Assembly (NCBI RefSeq): GCF_020559915.1
Contig: NZ_JAJCLZ010000015.1
Span: 1 to 59,049, forward strand
Origin: Ruminococcus sp. 210702-SL.1.03
Lineage (GTDB): Bacteria > Bacillota > Clostridia > Oscillospirales > Ruminococcaceae
DNA: 59,049 nt
Direction of reading: 5' to 3'
Positions 26,687 to 35,244 of the stretch are shown here, piece after piece; the stretch's first letter is position 1, and each line of letters opens with the position of its first letter. The position numbers and the translations under genes are program-made. The notes under the pieces were generated by a model. It was not told the origin of the DNA, made no database searches, and was given only the letters and a program-made list of their open reading frames with translations.

Positions 26687-27397
26687 CTATTCGGCGCTTT
26701 GTACAAATTCGGTTATGTCCATTGGTACAAATTGTAGATAATCACTTGAAATCAGGTGATAATTTATGCCTTGGTACTCGCCTTTTACAGCGCAGGCGTG
26801 GCCTTTTTTGCCGTGGATATGTCCGTAGAAACATTCTTTTATATCGTGCTTGTGCAAAACCTCCATTATCTCCTCGTTCACGCCCGTAAGGTAAACTGGC
26901 GGATAATGCAGAAACACGAGCGGCTTATACCCCGCTTTTTCCGCTGCGGAGATAGAAAGTTCAAGCCGTACAGCCTCGCGCATGAGCACTTTTTTATCAG
27001 CAGGCTCGCCGTTATCATTTATCCAGCCGCGCGTACCGCAAATGCCGCGGTCGCCGAAAGGATAGAAATTATTGTGCAGGAGTTTTACGCGTTCGATGCC
27101 GTTTGCCTTAAAAAAATTTTCCGTTTTTGTTATTGTGCTCCACCAGTAATCGTGATTGCCTTTGAGCATTATTTTTTCGCCAGGCAGCGAGGCAAGAAAT
27201 CTGAAATCCTCCAGAGTATCTTCAAGCTTGGTCGCCCACGAAAAATCGCCCGGCAGGACTACCGTATCGCCGTCTTTGACTTTCGCCTGCCAGTTAGTAC
27301 GGATCCTATTCATGTAATCGTCCCAGCCGCCAAATATATCCATAGGCTTATTTACCGAAACGGACAAATGCAGATCTGCAATAACAAACAGCGACAA
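26687..27397 (-). CDS. calcineurin-like metallophosphoesterase
   Basis: A 236-residue phosphoesterase. Metal-binding motifs in order are IADLHL, VLPGDFSW, MLKGNHDYWW and YGHIHGKK. It belongs to the conserved but uncharacterised bacterial YkuE/MPE-like group; substrate unknown. The frame is open 30 codons further, but TTG at 27397 is the likely start because GGAGG lies 8 bases before it and MSLFVIADLHLS begins the fold. It is divergent from the DUF1540 gene across ~100 bases. Confidence 0.85.
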   Translation of the reverse strand: MSLFVIADLHLSVSVNKPMDIFGGWDDYMNRIRTNWQAKVKDGDTVVLPGDFSWATKLEDTLEDFRFLASLPGEKIMLKGNHDYWWSTITKTENFFKANGIERVKLLHNNFYPFGDRGICGTRGWINDNGEPADKKVLMREAVRLELSISAAEKAGYKPLVFLHYPPVYLTGVNEEIMEVLHKHDIKECFYGHIHGKKGHACAVKGEYQGINYHLISSDYLQFVPMDITEFVQSAE

Positions 27398-27413
27398 ATC
27401 AAAAACCTCCGTT

Positions 27414-27448
27414 CTCCGACGTATATTTTTCGCAGCGTCGGATATAAT
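27414..27448 (+). promoter_or_regulatory. inverted repeat next to a -10 box, divergent region
   Basis: TCCGACG (27414-27420) and CGTCGGA (27436-27442) form an inverted repeat ending exactly at TATAAT (27443-27448). TATAAT is a plausible -10 for the DUF1540 gene, with no good -35. It could be an operator, or a hairpin in the leader of the divergent phosphoesterase gene. Confidence 0.35.
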
Positions 27449-27501
27449 ATTTTTACGCCGAACAAGCGGCATACTACAAAAGATCAAAGGAGCGAACTAA
27501 A

Positions 27502-27660
27502 ATGGAAAACAGTATCAGAGGTATCCACTGCAACGTTGAGAATTGTATTCACAACAAGAACGCCTGCGAATGTACCGCCGATAAGATCGACGTAAGCTGC
27601 ACCTGCTCTAAGCCCGACTGCTGCGATGAAACAGAGTGCAAAACTTTCAAGAGCAGATAA
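27502..27660 (+). CDS. DUF1540 cysteine-rich small protein
   Basis: A 52-residue protein beginning MENSIRGIHCNVENCIHNK, with eight cysteines. The spacing fits one DUF1540 unit (CNVENCxxNxxxxCxCxxxxVxCTCSKPDCCDETEC), a small probable metal-binding protein common in spore-forming Clostridia and often linked to spores. AAAGGAG precedes the ATG. It converges on thrC. Confidence 0.85.
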   Translation: MENSIRGIHCNVENCIHNKNACECTADKIDVSCTCSKPDCCDETECKTFKSR

Positions 27661-27667
27661 GCTTCAT

Positions 27668-27687
27668 GCGTCCGCAAGAGCGGGCGC
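27668..27687. terminator. hairpin between convergent DUF1540 gene and thrC
   Basis: GCGTCCGC (27668-27675) pairs with GCGGGCGC (27680-27687) with one G-T pair and a four-base loop. There is no T run, so termination is only suggested by the convergent position. Confidence 0.4.
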
Positions 27688-27694
27688 GTACATA

Positions 27695-29185
27695 TCAGAT
27701 GCCGAGCGCAGAGAAAACGTAATCCTTCATCTCAGTCTTATCAATGACCTTAGTAAATCTTACGTCCTTATCTTTAAGAGCCGCGAGCGAAGCAGGAACA
27801 GCCAATCCCGATACTTCGGCGAGCTTATCTACAAGCTCAAATTCAGAAGCTTCGGTATTCTCGCCGAGAGCGGAGAGTACAGAGCCGGAGAACTTATAGG
27901 GGCTTGCGGTGGAAGCGATGATGGTCTTAGTCTGATCGCCGGTAGCAGCCTTGTAATCCTCATATACCTTTACTGCAACAGCCGTGTGGGTATCGCAGGT
28001 ATAGGAATATTTGTCATATATCTTCTTGATGGTAGCCTTGGTTTCTTCATCGCTGCAGCAGCCTGCCGAGAATTCCTCGAAGAGTATCTTCTTGACGTCG
28101 TCGGAAACTTCATATCTGCCCTCGGAAGCAAGCTTGCCGAACCACTCTCTGATAAGCGCGTCGTTCTCGCCGCTGAGCATATAGAGCAGTCTTTCGAGGT
28201 TAGAAGAGATAAGAATATCCATAGAGGGAGAGATAGTAGCGTGGAAATCTCTGTTTCTGTCGTAGATACCTGTTTTTAAGAAGTCGGTAAGAACGTTGTT
28301 TGCGTTGGAAGCGCAGATGAGCTTGTTTACGGGAACGCCCATGTGCTTAGCGTAGTAACCTGCGAGGATATTACCGAAGTTGCCGGTAGGAACTACTATA
28401 TTTATCTTTTCGCCCTCGCTGATCTCGCCGTCTGCAAGAAGCTGAGCGTAGGAAGAGATGTAGTAGATGATCTGCGGCGCAAGTCTGCCCCAGTTGATGG
28501 AGTTTGCGGAGGAGAACATCATGCCGTTCTTTTCAAGCTCCTCAGCTATCTCGCGGTTGGTGAATATAGCCTTTACGCCGTTCTGAGCGTCGTCGAAGTT
28601 GCCCTTTATAGCGCAAACGCCCACGTTGTCGCCTTCCTGAGTGGTCATCTGCTTTTTCTGCATTGCAGACACGCCGTCCTCGGGGTAGAATACCATTATA
28701 GATGTGCCGGGCACGTTCTTGAAGCCCTCGAGAGCAGCCTTGCCGGTATCGCCCGAAGTAGCAACGAGGATAACCACCTTTTTATCAGAATGGAGCTTCT
28801 TGGTAGAAGTCGTAAGCAGGTAAGGCAGTATCTGGAGCGCCATATCTTTGAAAGCGCAGGTAGGGCCGTGCCAAAGCTCGAGCATATATGTACCGTCGAA
28901 AAGGTGCGCAAGCTCGGCTATATTATCGGTATCGAAAGCCTTAGTATTGTAGGCGTTGTCTACGCAGTAAGCTATCTCAGCCTCGGTAAAATCGGTAAGG
29001 AACTTGCCGAATACGAATTTTGCGCGCGCACGGTAATCCTGCTCGCCCAGTTTTTTCAGATCTTCCATGCTGATAGAGGGTATCTCTTCGGGAACGAAAA
29101 GTCCGCCGTCTACCGAAATGCCCTGTGCTATCGCCTGTGCCGAGGAAACTTTTACCTCGCTGTTTCTGGTGCTCTTGTAATACAT
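27695..29185 (-). CDS. thrC: threonine synthase
   Basis: A 496-residue PLP enzyme that converts O-phosphohomoserine to threonine. It is of the longer class with an N-terminal MYYKSTRNSEVKVSSAQAIAQGISVDGGLFVPEEIP. The PLP lysine lies in GPTCAFKDMALQILPYLL, and GDTGKAALEGFK binds phosphate. AGAAGGGTGA precedes the ATG. It follows yraN with 35 bases between them and may be read from the rbgA-rnhB-yraN unit. Confidence 0.96.
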   Translation of the reverse strand: MYYKSTRNSEVKVSSAQAIAQGISVDGGLFVPEEIPSISMEDLKKLGEQDYRARAKFVFGKFLTDFTEAEIAYCVDNAYNTKAFDTDNIAELAHLFDGTYMLELWHGPTCAFKDMALQILPYLLTTSTKKLHSDKKVVILVATSGDTGKAALEGFKNVPGTSIMVFYPEDGVSAMQKKQMTTQEGDNVGVCAIKGNFDDAQNGVKAIFTNREIAEELEKNGMMFSSANSINWGRLAPQIIYYISSYAQLLADGEISEGEKINIVVPTGNFGNILAGYYAKHMGVPVNKLICASNANNVLTDFLKTGIYDRNRDFHATISPSMDILISSNLERLLYMLSGENDALIREWFGKLASEGRYEVSDDVKKILFEEFSAGCCSDEETKATIKKIYDKYSYTCDTHTAVAVKVYEDYKAATGDQTKTIIASTASPYKFSGSVLSALGENTEASEFELVDKLAEVSGLAVPASLAALKDKDVRFTKVIDKTEMKDYVFSALGI

Positions 29186-29220
29186 AAAAATTCACCCTTC
29201 TGATAAAATTTTTTGCTTTT

Positions 29221-29607
29221 TCACGCGCCGCTCACGTCGAATGCTGCAACGTAATACCGCACATGTTTGACTTTCTTATTTTCCATTACGACCGCAGCCA
29301 CGTCAAAGCGGCATATCGCTTCGCCGTACTTTTGCTTATAGCCGCGGTAATATATCTCGGCAGTCTTTATCAAAAAGCGCCTTTTTGCGGGCGTAACTGC
29401 CTTTTCAGCCGAAACTACGGCGTGCTCATCGCGCGATTTCACTTCTACGAAAGCGAGCCTGCCGTTTTTTCGGGCTATAATATCTATCTCACCGCCGCGA
29501 ACGGTAAAGTTGCGCGCCATTATCTCGTAACCGTTTTTCTCGAGGAACGCCGCGACCGCGTTTTCGCCGATGTCGCCTATCTCACGGTTCGTCATTTTTT
29601 GCTGCAT
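29221..29607 (-). CDS. yraN: YraN/UPF0102 family endonuclease-like protein
   Basis: A 128-residue protein of the restriction-endonuclease-like fold. GDIGENAVAAFLEKNGYEIMARNFTVRGGEIDIIARKNGRLAFVEVKSR contains the E...GEIDII...FVEVK active-site pattern. The cellular role of the family is not settled. It overlaps the end of rnhB by 26 bases. Two starts are possible, at 29607 and at 29595 (MTNREIG), neither with a strong ribosome site. Confidence 0.9.
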   Translation of the reverse strand: MQQKMTNREIGDIGENAVAAFLEKNGYEIMARNFTVRGGEIDIIARKNGRLAFVEVKSRDEHAVVSAEKAVTPAKRRFLIKTAEIYYRGYKQKYGEAICRFDVAAVVMENKKVKHVRYYVAAFDVSGA

Positions 29608-30196
29608 AATACTTTTTCAAAAATGACATACGGTGTATCTCGCACGGGCCGTACTCGTCGAGCGCCTGATAATGCGCCTTGGTGCCGTAGCCCTTATGCT
29701 TTTCAAACGAATACTGCGGATATTTCAGCGCCATCTCTTTCATATAGCGGTCACGCGCTACCTTTGCGAGTATCGAAGCCGCCGCTATAGATTGGCTCTT
29801 GGCGTCGCCCTTTATGACGAACTGTACGGGGCAGCTAAGCTGCGGGGTCTTGTTGCCGTCGGCAAGCGCCATATCGGGCGTTACGCCTAAGGATTCCGCC
29901 GCACGCTTCATCGCGAGCATAGCGCAGTTTAAAATATTGAGCTGCTCTATCTCCTCTACGGAAGCCGTCTTTATCGACCAGTAAAGCGCCTTTTCCTTTA
30001 TCTCGTCAAAAAGCTTTTCGCGCTTTTTTTCGGTAAGCTTTTTGCTGTCGTTTATGCCTTCTATAACAGTATCGGGGGCAAGTATCACAGCCGCCGCGAA
30101 AACGTCGCCCGCGAGAGGGCCTCTTCCCGCCTCGTCCATTCCGCAAAGCAGCGGGTATTCGCCGTAATACTGCATATCAAATTCGTGCAGATCCAT
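29582..30196 (-). CDS. rnhB: ribonuclease HII
   Basis: A 204-residue endonuclease that cleaves RNA in RNA-DNA hybrids and single ribonucleotides in DNA. The catalytic motif is GMDEAGRGPLAGDVFAAAVIL, then GINDSKKLT, a second acidic group (ALADGN) and AAASILAKVARDR. ATG at 30196 is preferred; it follows the rbgA stop by two bases with GGGAAG upstream. Part of the conserved lepB-rbgA-rnhB-yraN order. Confidence 0.95.
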   Translation of the reverse strand: MDLHEFDMQYYGEYPLLCGMDEAGRGPLAGDVFAAAVILAPDTVIEGINDSKKLTEKKREKLFDEIKEKALYWSIKTASVEEIEQLNILNCAMLAMKRAAESLGVTPDMALADGNKTPQLSCPVQFVIKGDAKSQSIAAASILAKVARDRYMKEMALKYPQYSFEKHKGYGTKAHYQALDEYGPCEIHRMSFLKKYYAAKNDEP

Positions 30197-30198
30197 AT

Positions 30199-31098
30199 TC
30201 ACACACTTCCCTGCGGTCTTTCAAGCGAGATCCTGCCTAGTTTGCCCGCACGGAATTCGTCCAGTACAGCCGCCGCCGCGCGCTCGGTATTTATTTCGCC
30301 GCCCGATATGAGGAAGCCGCGTTTTCTTCCTATGCGTTCCAGCAGCTCAAAGCCTTTCAAACAGCCCGCCGTCATATCGTCGTTTTCGGGCAGGTCTTCG
30401 AGCGAGATATTATATCTGCCGACAAGCATTTCGGGGTACTCTTCGCAAAGCAGCTCAAGCAGGCGGCAGGCGAGGTACTCGGTATCTAAGATATTATCCT
30501 TAACCGCGCCGGTGAAAGCAAGCCTTTCGCCGACGGTCTTATCCTCAAACTTCGGCCAGAGAACGCCGGGCATATCAAGCAGCTCGGTATTGTCATCGAG
30601 AGTTACCCACTGTTTTCCGCGGGTAACGCCCGGACGATCCTCTACCTTAGCGCGTTTAGAGCCGGCAAGGCGGTTGATGAAAGAAGATTTGCCGACATTC
30701 GGTATACCGACTATCATCATGCGGATAGGTCTGCCGTGCATACCCTTTGCTTCCCAGGTCTTTACCTGTTCAGCCATAAGCTCTTTTAGCGCCGACTTGA
30801 ATTTGTTTATATTCTTTCCGCTGCGGCAGTCGGTAGCCACGGCGGTGATGCCTTTTTTCTTATAGTAGTCGATCCACTGAGATGTTACAGCTTCGTCAGC
30901 CGAGTCGGCTTTGTTGAGCAGAAGCAGGCGGGGCTTTGAGCCTACCAGCCTATCCATCTCGGGGTTTCGGCTGGAGTATGGGATACGCGCGTCGGTTATC
31001 TCGACTACAACGTCTACCAGCTTTAGATTAGACTGCATGATACGGCGGGTTTTCGCCATATGTCCGGGAAACCACTGCACTTTTGTAGTATCACCCAT
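30199..31098 (-). CDS. rbgA: ribosome biogenesis GTPase RbgA (YlqF)
   Basis: A 299-residue circularly permuted GTPase needed for late assembly of the 50S subunit. The N-terminus VQWFPGHMAKTRR is characteristic. G motifs occur in permuted order: LNKADSAD (G4), then GIPNVGKSSFINRL (G1), RPGVTRG (G2) and DMPG (G3). A C-terminal RNA-binding helical domain follows. AAAGGAGG precedes the ATG. Lies between lepB and rnhB. Confidence 0.96.
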   Translation of the reverse strand: MGDTTKVQWFPGHMAKTRRIMQSNLKLVDVVVEITDARIPYSSRNPEMDRLVGSKPRLLLLNKADSADEAVTSQWIDYYKKKGITAVATDCRSGKNINKFKSALKELMAEQVKTWEAKGMHGRPIRMMIVGIPNVGKSSFINRLAGSKRAKVEDRPGVTRGKQWVTLDDNTELLDMPGVLWPKFEDKTVGERLAFTGAVKDNILDTEYLACRLLELLCEEYPEMLVGRYNISLEDLPENDDMTAGCLKGFELLERIGRKRGFLISGGEINTERAAAAVLDEFRAGKLGRISLERPQGSV

Positions 31099-31129
31099 TT
31101 TCTCAGCCTCCTTTCAGATAACAAGATCT

Positions 31130-31756
31130 TCAGCTAAGCTTTCCGAACTGATCGAACGGATAAAACCTCAGAACAGCCTTGCCGAGAACATATTTAGTAT
31201 TTATAAATCCTACGCCCTCATCTCTGCTGTCGCGCGAATCGTTTCTGTTATCGCCAAGCGCAAAGATGCAGTTTTTAGGAACGTGATATTCGTATGAAGT
31301 TTCGGAAACTTTGTATTCCTGATCGAACGAAAATTTATCGAGCATAGCTTCGCCCAGGTAGCTTTCGTCGAGCTTCTCGCCGTTTACGGTGACGGTATTG
31401 GTGTCATAATCTATCACGACGGTATCGCCCGCGACGCCTATGCAGCGCTTGATTATCGTCTTATTGAGCTGAGGGCTGTTCGCAACTATTATATCGCCGC
31501 GCTCGGGCGTGTAATTGAAGTGCGTGAGTATCAGCCGCTGCTGATCGTACAAAGTAGGGTTCATAGAGCTGCCGTCTACCACAACTGTGCGGAAGAGGAA
31601 GATAAACACTAGCAGCACGATGAATATTGCAAATACGAATGACTCTATCCAATCGAGCGCCTCATCGAGCGGCGAGGGCTTCTTTTTTTCATTATCACGT
31701 TCGGGCTTTGCTTTTTCGGCAGCGCCCTTCTTTGACAGATCGTTTGTTTCGTTCAT
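31130..31756 (-). CDS. lepB: signal peptidase I
   Basis: A 208-residue membrane-bound protease that removes secretory signal peptides. A charged N-terminal cytoplasmic stretch (~30 residues) precedes one membrane helix (FVFAIFIVLLVFIFLFRTVVV). The catalytic serine is in VDGSSMNPTL and the general-base lysine in NKTIIKRCIGVAGDTV. GDNRNDSRDSRDEG is the conserved box E. AAAGAGGCAG precedes the ATG. Situated between rplS and rbgA. Confidence 0.95.
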   Translation of the reverse strand: MNETNDLSKKGAAEKAKPERDNEKKKPSPLDEALDWIESFVFAIFIVLLVFIFLFRTVVVDGSSMNPTLYDQQRLILTHFNYTPERGDIIVANSPQLNKTIIKRCIGVAGDTVVIDYDTNTVTVNGEKLDESYLGEAMLDKFSFDQEYKVSETSYEYHVPKNCIFALGDNRNDSRDSRDEGVGFINTKYVLGKAVLRFYPFDQFGKLS

Positions 31757-31929
31757 AATATATTCTGCCTCTTTTTCAGCGTTATTATGATCAAAGTTTA
31801 TCGTTATAGTACGTTAAATTAAAATCATACAAATTTATTATAACAAAAAAACGTCATGATTGCAAGCGCAAACGCAATATTTTCTGCCCTATGCTGCGCC
31901 ATTCACAAAAAATTTACTTTTGCAGGCAA

Positions 31930-31958
31930 CAAAAAAAGAGCCGCAAAAACGACTCTTT
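31930..31958 (-). terminator. terminator of rplS
   Basis: AAGAGCCG (31936-31943) pairs with CGACTCTT (31950-31957). The minus strand continues with seven T. Confidence 0.8.
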
Positions 31959-31972
31959 TCTCATTAAGGTAA

Positions 31973-32320
31973 TTACTTGATAGCTTCCTTGACCTTAGCA
32001 GCCTTACCAACTCTGTCGCGCAGATAGTAAAGCTTAGCACGGCGAACCTTACCGTATCTTACGATCTCTACCTTCTCAACAACGGGAGAATGTACAGGGA
32101 ATACTCTTTCGATACCGCAGCCGTGAGCAACTCTTCTTACAGTAAAGGTCTCGCTGATACCGCCATGCTTCTTAGCGATAACAGTACCCTCGAAGATCTG
32201 GATTCTAGAGGGCTTGTCGCCTTCCTTGATCCTTACATGTACCTTTACTACGTCACCGATGTTTACCTCGGGGATCTCTTTCTTCATGCTGTCCTGAGCA
32301 ATAAGTTTTAAAGCGTCCAC
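31973..32320 (-). CDS. rplS: 50S ribosomal protein L19
   Basis: A 115-residue ribosomal protein at the 30S-50S interface. [58 protein letters not shown] is diagnostic. The start codon is GTG at 32320, with TACCTCCT (AGGAGGTA) at 32327-32334. A structured leader lies upstream. Confidence 0.97.
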   Translation of the reverse strand: MDALKLIAQDSMKKEIPEVNIGDVVKVHVRIKEGDKPSRIQIFEGTVIAKKHGGISETFTVRRVAHGCGIERVFPVHSPVVEKVEIVRYGKVRRAKLYYLRDRVGKAAKVKEAIK

Positions 32321-32405
32321 TTTAAATACCTCCTAAAAATTTTCAGACATTCATACGTTCTATTGCGCTATCTCCTGATATGCGCAGAGCCAGAGGACTG
32401 CCCGC

Positions 32406-32450
32406 TTTAATGTCATTGGCTGCGAACGAATTTCCGCAGCGCGGCATTAA
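32406..32450 (-). promoter_or_regulatory. structured leader hairpin upstream of rplS
   Basis: An outer stem, TTAATG (32407-32412) with CATTAA (32445-32450), encloses an inner stem GCTGCG (32419-32424) with CGCAGC (32435-32440). It sits ~90-130 bases before the rplS start on the transcribed strand. L19 genes are autoregulated through leader RNAs in some bacteria, so a ribosomal leader is plausible. I cannot match it to a known family. Confidence 0.4.
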
Positions 32451-32532
32451 CTCTCGTCGCTTTATGCAAAACCGACGGATAATCAAATGCTTATATATTA
32501 TACCACATTTTCGCACCGATTGCAATAGTGAC

Positions 32533-33243
32533 TTATATAAATTCCTCACCATTTTTGCATAGTATTTTTGTGCGTTTTGTATATATCCGCAATATTTTCG
32601 CTCCCGCAAATTCGCAGAAAGCGTCTACCAGCACGCCTGTATTGAGATTAAGCTCAGTGCCCGCGGGCAGGGTCAGCTTTATATAGAGTCTGCCGTCTTT
32701 TACGGAGCTCTCGAGCATATTGACGTGCGGCTTTATATCTACGGTCTTGAAGCCGGCTTTTCTGCCTTTTTTCGGCTTTTGGCGCTTCTGTATCTCTATC
32801 ACGTCGCGCGAAACGAACTGCTCAAAAAGCTCCAGCGCTTTTTCGGCGGGTATGTCGAAGCCTATACTTATCTCGTACTCGGCGCGCGCTATCTCGATAT
32901 GCTTCATGACGGGCGCTGCCGCCTTGACGAAATACAGTCCCTCGGGCATAGAGCTGTTGAGCTGTTTTAACAGACGTTCGCAGTCCCAATCCTCGGTAAG
33001 CGCGATGTCGAGCACTTCGACTTCGCTCTCAGTACCGAGCGGCAGGGCGAGGGGAAACATCAGATACGAGTGCGGATTGAAGCCCTGCGTATACCATATC
33101 GGCACGCCCGCGCGCTTTATCGCCCTCTGCATGGCGCGCATGAGGTCGAGGTGAGAGATGTAGCGCGCTCTTCCCTTTTTAGCGAACGTCAGGCGGTAAT
33201 CCCAGCGTTCAATTTGCAGGCTCTGATTTTTTGGCTGCGCCAC
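32533..33243 (-). CDS. TIGR03936/DUF2344 radical-SAM-linked protein
   Basis: A 236-residue DUF2344 protein, always found beside or fused to a TIGR03960 radical SAM protein. YRLTFAKKGRARYISHLDLMRAMQRAIKRAGVPIWYTQGFNPHSYLMFPLALPLGTESE is the family signature. GTG at 33243 is the likely start, since ACCTCC (GGAGGT) lies at 33251-33256; a longer open frame upstream is the other frame of the preceding gene. It overlaps that gene by 35 bases. The pair is thought to act in RNA modification or tRNA/rRNA metabolism, but the reaction is unknown. Confidence 0.88.
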   Translation of the reverse strand: MAQPKNQSLQIERWDYRLTFAKKGRARYISHLDLMRAMQRAIKRAGVPIWYTQGFNPHSYLMFPLALPLGTESEVEVLDIALTEDWDCERLLKQLNSSMPEGLYFVKAAAPVMKHIEIARAEYEISIGFDIPAEKALELFEQFVSRDVIEIQKRQKPKKGRKAGFKTVDIKPHVNMLESSVKDGRLYIKLTLPAGTELNLNTGVLVDAFCEFAGAKILRIYTKRTKILCKNGEEFI

Positions 33244-35083
33244 AGTAAACACCTCCGTACTCTTTAGTGATCCCGCAGCCGCTGCAGCCCTCGCAGCAGT
33301 TGCGCGTTGTCTGCGCCATGTGCGCTTTTTTGTTTTCGCGTATGAAGAACCGGCGCGACACAAGATAATCGAGGTGCGACCAAGGCATCACCTCTTCGTA
33401 ACTGCGGCGGCGGTTAGCGTAGAAAACCTTATCCACGCCGCACTCTTCAAACGCTTCGTCCCAAAGCTCGGGGCGGAAATGCTCGTCCCAGCTATCGAGG
33501 GTACAGCCTTTTTTCCATGCGGTGTAGATGACCTTGCCGACTCTTCTGTCGCCCCTTGCGAGAACGGCTTCGAGTATGGAAACGGGCTGATGGTGGTAGC
33601 TGAAACGTATCTTTTTGGATTTTATCGTATCGAGTATCAGCTTTTGCTTTCTATTGATGTCCTCGGGAAGTGCCTGCGGCTCAAATTCAAATGGCGTGAA
33701 AGGCTTCGGCACGAAAGTCGCGGTGGAGAGCGATACCTGTATAGAGCTTGCGCGCTGTTCTTTCGGAACCTCGTAATACAGATCTACCACGCGCTGAGCA
33801 AGCTCGGCTATACCGCGCACGTCATCGTCAGTTTCTTCCGGCAGACCAAGCATGAAGTAGAGCTTTACCGTGCCGTAGCCCGCTTCAAAAGCCATGCGGC
33901 AGGTGTGCATTATCTCGTCCTCGGTGATGTTCTTGTTTATTACATCGCGCAGGCGCTGAGTACCCGCTTCGGGAGCGAAAGTCAGACCGCTCTTGCGGAC
34001 GGAGGCTATCTTTTCAAGCAGCTCTTCGCTGAAATTATCTATACGCAGCGAGGGCAGCGAGAGATTTATATTTTCCTTATCGGTATAATCCGCGAGGGTG
34101 GAGAGCAGCTTTTCTATCTGAGTGTAATCGCTGGTGGAAAGCGAGGAGAGGGACACCTGCTCGTAACCCGTCTGCTCGCAAAGGCACTTGGTCTCTTTCT
34201 CGATAGTGTCGATATTTTTTTCGCGGAACGGGCGATAAATAAAGCCCGCCTGACAAAAACGGCAGCCGCGTATACAGCCGCGCAGTACCTCTACCACCGC
34301 TCTGTCATGCACGATGGAAGTAAACGGCACAACGAAGCTATCGGGGTAATAGACCTTATCGAAGTCCTTTACAACTCGCTTTTTGATACGCGCGGGGGCG
34401 TTATCGGTATTCGGCTTTATCTCGCTGACAGTGCCGTCCTCGTTATAGGAAACATCGTAAAACTGCGGAACGTAAACGCCCTCTATCTTAGCCGCTTCGC
34501 GCAGAAATTCAAGTTTTGTGGGGTGAGAGGGCTTCATTTTTTCGTACAGCTCAAGCAGCTCTACGTTTACCTCCTCGCCCTCGCCGAGAATGAACATATC
34601 AAAGAAATCAGCCATAGGTTCGGGATTGCAGACGCATGGCCCGCCGCCGACAACTATCGGGGCAAGGTCGGTACGGTCTTTTGCAAACACTGGCAGACCC
34701 GCCAGATCGAGCATAGCGAGAACGTTGGTATACGAAAGCTCATATTGAAGCGTGAAGCCGATGAAATCAAAATCGCGGATAGGGTCTAGGCTTTCGAGGG
34801 CGTAGAGCGGGATATTATTTTCGCGCATGGTCTGCTCAAAGTCTTTTTCGGGCATGAAAACGCGCTCGCACCACCAGTTTTCACGCCGGTTCTTCAAGCC
34901 GTAAAGTATCTTCATACCAAGGTGGCTCATGCCGACATCGTAAACGTCGGGAAAGCAGAAGGCGAAGCGCACATCTACCTTATCTCTATCTTTTACCACG
35001 CTGCCCAGCTCGCCGCCGATATAGCGCGCAGGCTTTTGGGTATTGAGCAGAAGCTGCTCTAATTTTTCCTGTATTTCTTTCAT
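33209..35083 (-). CDS. TIGR03960 B12-binding-domain radical SAM protein
   Basis: A 624-residue radical SAM protein. Residues ~1-230 include a B12-binding-like Rossmann region (RFAFCFPDVYDVGMSHLGMKILYGL, FIGFTLQYELSYTNVLAMLDLAGLP, IVVGGGPCVCNPEPMADFFDMFILGEGE). The cluster motif is CIRGCRFCQAGFIYRP (CxxxCxxC). A C-terminal cysteine cluster (CCEGCSGCGITKEYGGVYC) may bind another Fe-S centre. GAGGAT precedes the ATG. It is overlapped by the DUF2344 partner gene. Confidence 0.9.
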   Translation of the reverse strand: MKEIQEKLEQLLLNTQKPARYIGGELGSVVKDRDKVDVRFAFCFPDVYDVGMSHLGMKILYGLKNRRENWWCERVFMPEKDFEQTMRENNIPLYALESLDPIRDFDFIGFTLQYELSYTNVLAMLDLAGLPVFAKDRTDLAPIVVGGGPCVCNPEPMADFFDMFILGEGEEVNVELLELYEKMKPSHPTKLEFLREAAKIEGVYVPQFYDVSYNEDGTVSEIKPNTDNAPARIKKRVVKDFDKVYYPDSFVVPFTSIVHDRAVVEVLRGCIRGCRFCQAGFIYRPFREKNIDTIEKETKCLCEQTGYEQVSLSSLSTSDYTQIEKLLSTLADYTDKENINLSLPSLRIDNFSEELLEKIASVRKSGLTFAPEAGTQRLRDVINKNITEDEIMHTCRMAFEAGYGTVKLYFMLGLPEETDDDVRGIAELAQRVVDLYYEVPKEQRASSIQVSLSTATFVPKPFTPFEFEPQALPEDINRKQKLILDTIKSKKIRFSYHHQPVSILEAVLARGDRRVGKVIYTAWKKGCTLDSWDEHFRPELWDEAFEECGVDKVFYANRRRSYEEVMPWSHLDYLVSRRFFIRENKKAHMAQTTRNCCEGCSGCGITKEYGGVYCGAAKKSEPAN

Positions 35084-35244
35084 ATTGCAAATATCCTCTT
35101 TCAGAGTTTTTCAGTCTTAAATTTTATTATAGCATAATTGCGTTTATTTGTAAAGTGCCGCGGGGCGCAAAAAGCAAAAGACCCGTGCCTTTTTTAAAAG
35201 CGCGAGCCGTTTGCCCAGTAAAAATATGTATGAAAGAAATGGTC

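Noticed and set aside
32343..32609. An 88-codon minus-strand open frame before rplS
   Set aside because: It covers the leader and the end of the DUF2344 gene, with no ribosome site; the region is better explained as an untranslated leader.
33320..34789. A 489-codon plus-strand open frame
   Set aside because: Antisense to the TIGR03960 gene, whose motifs are complete.
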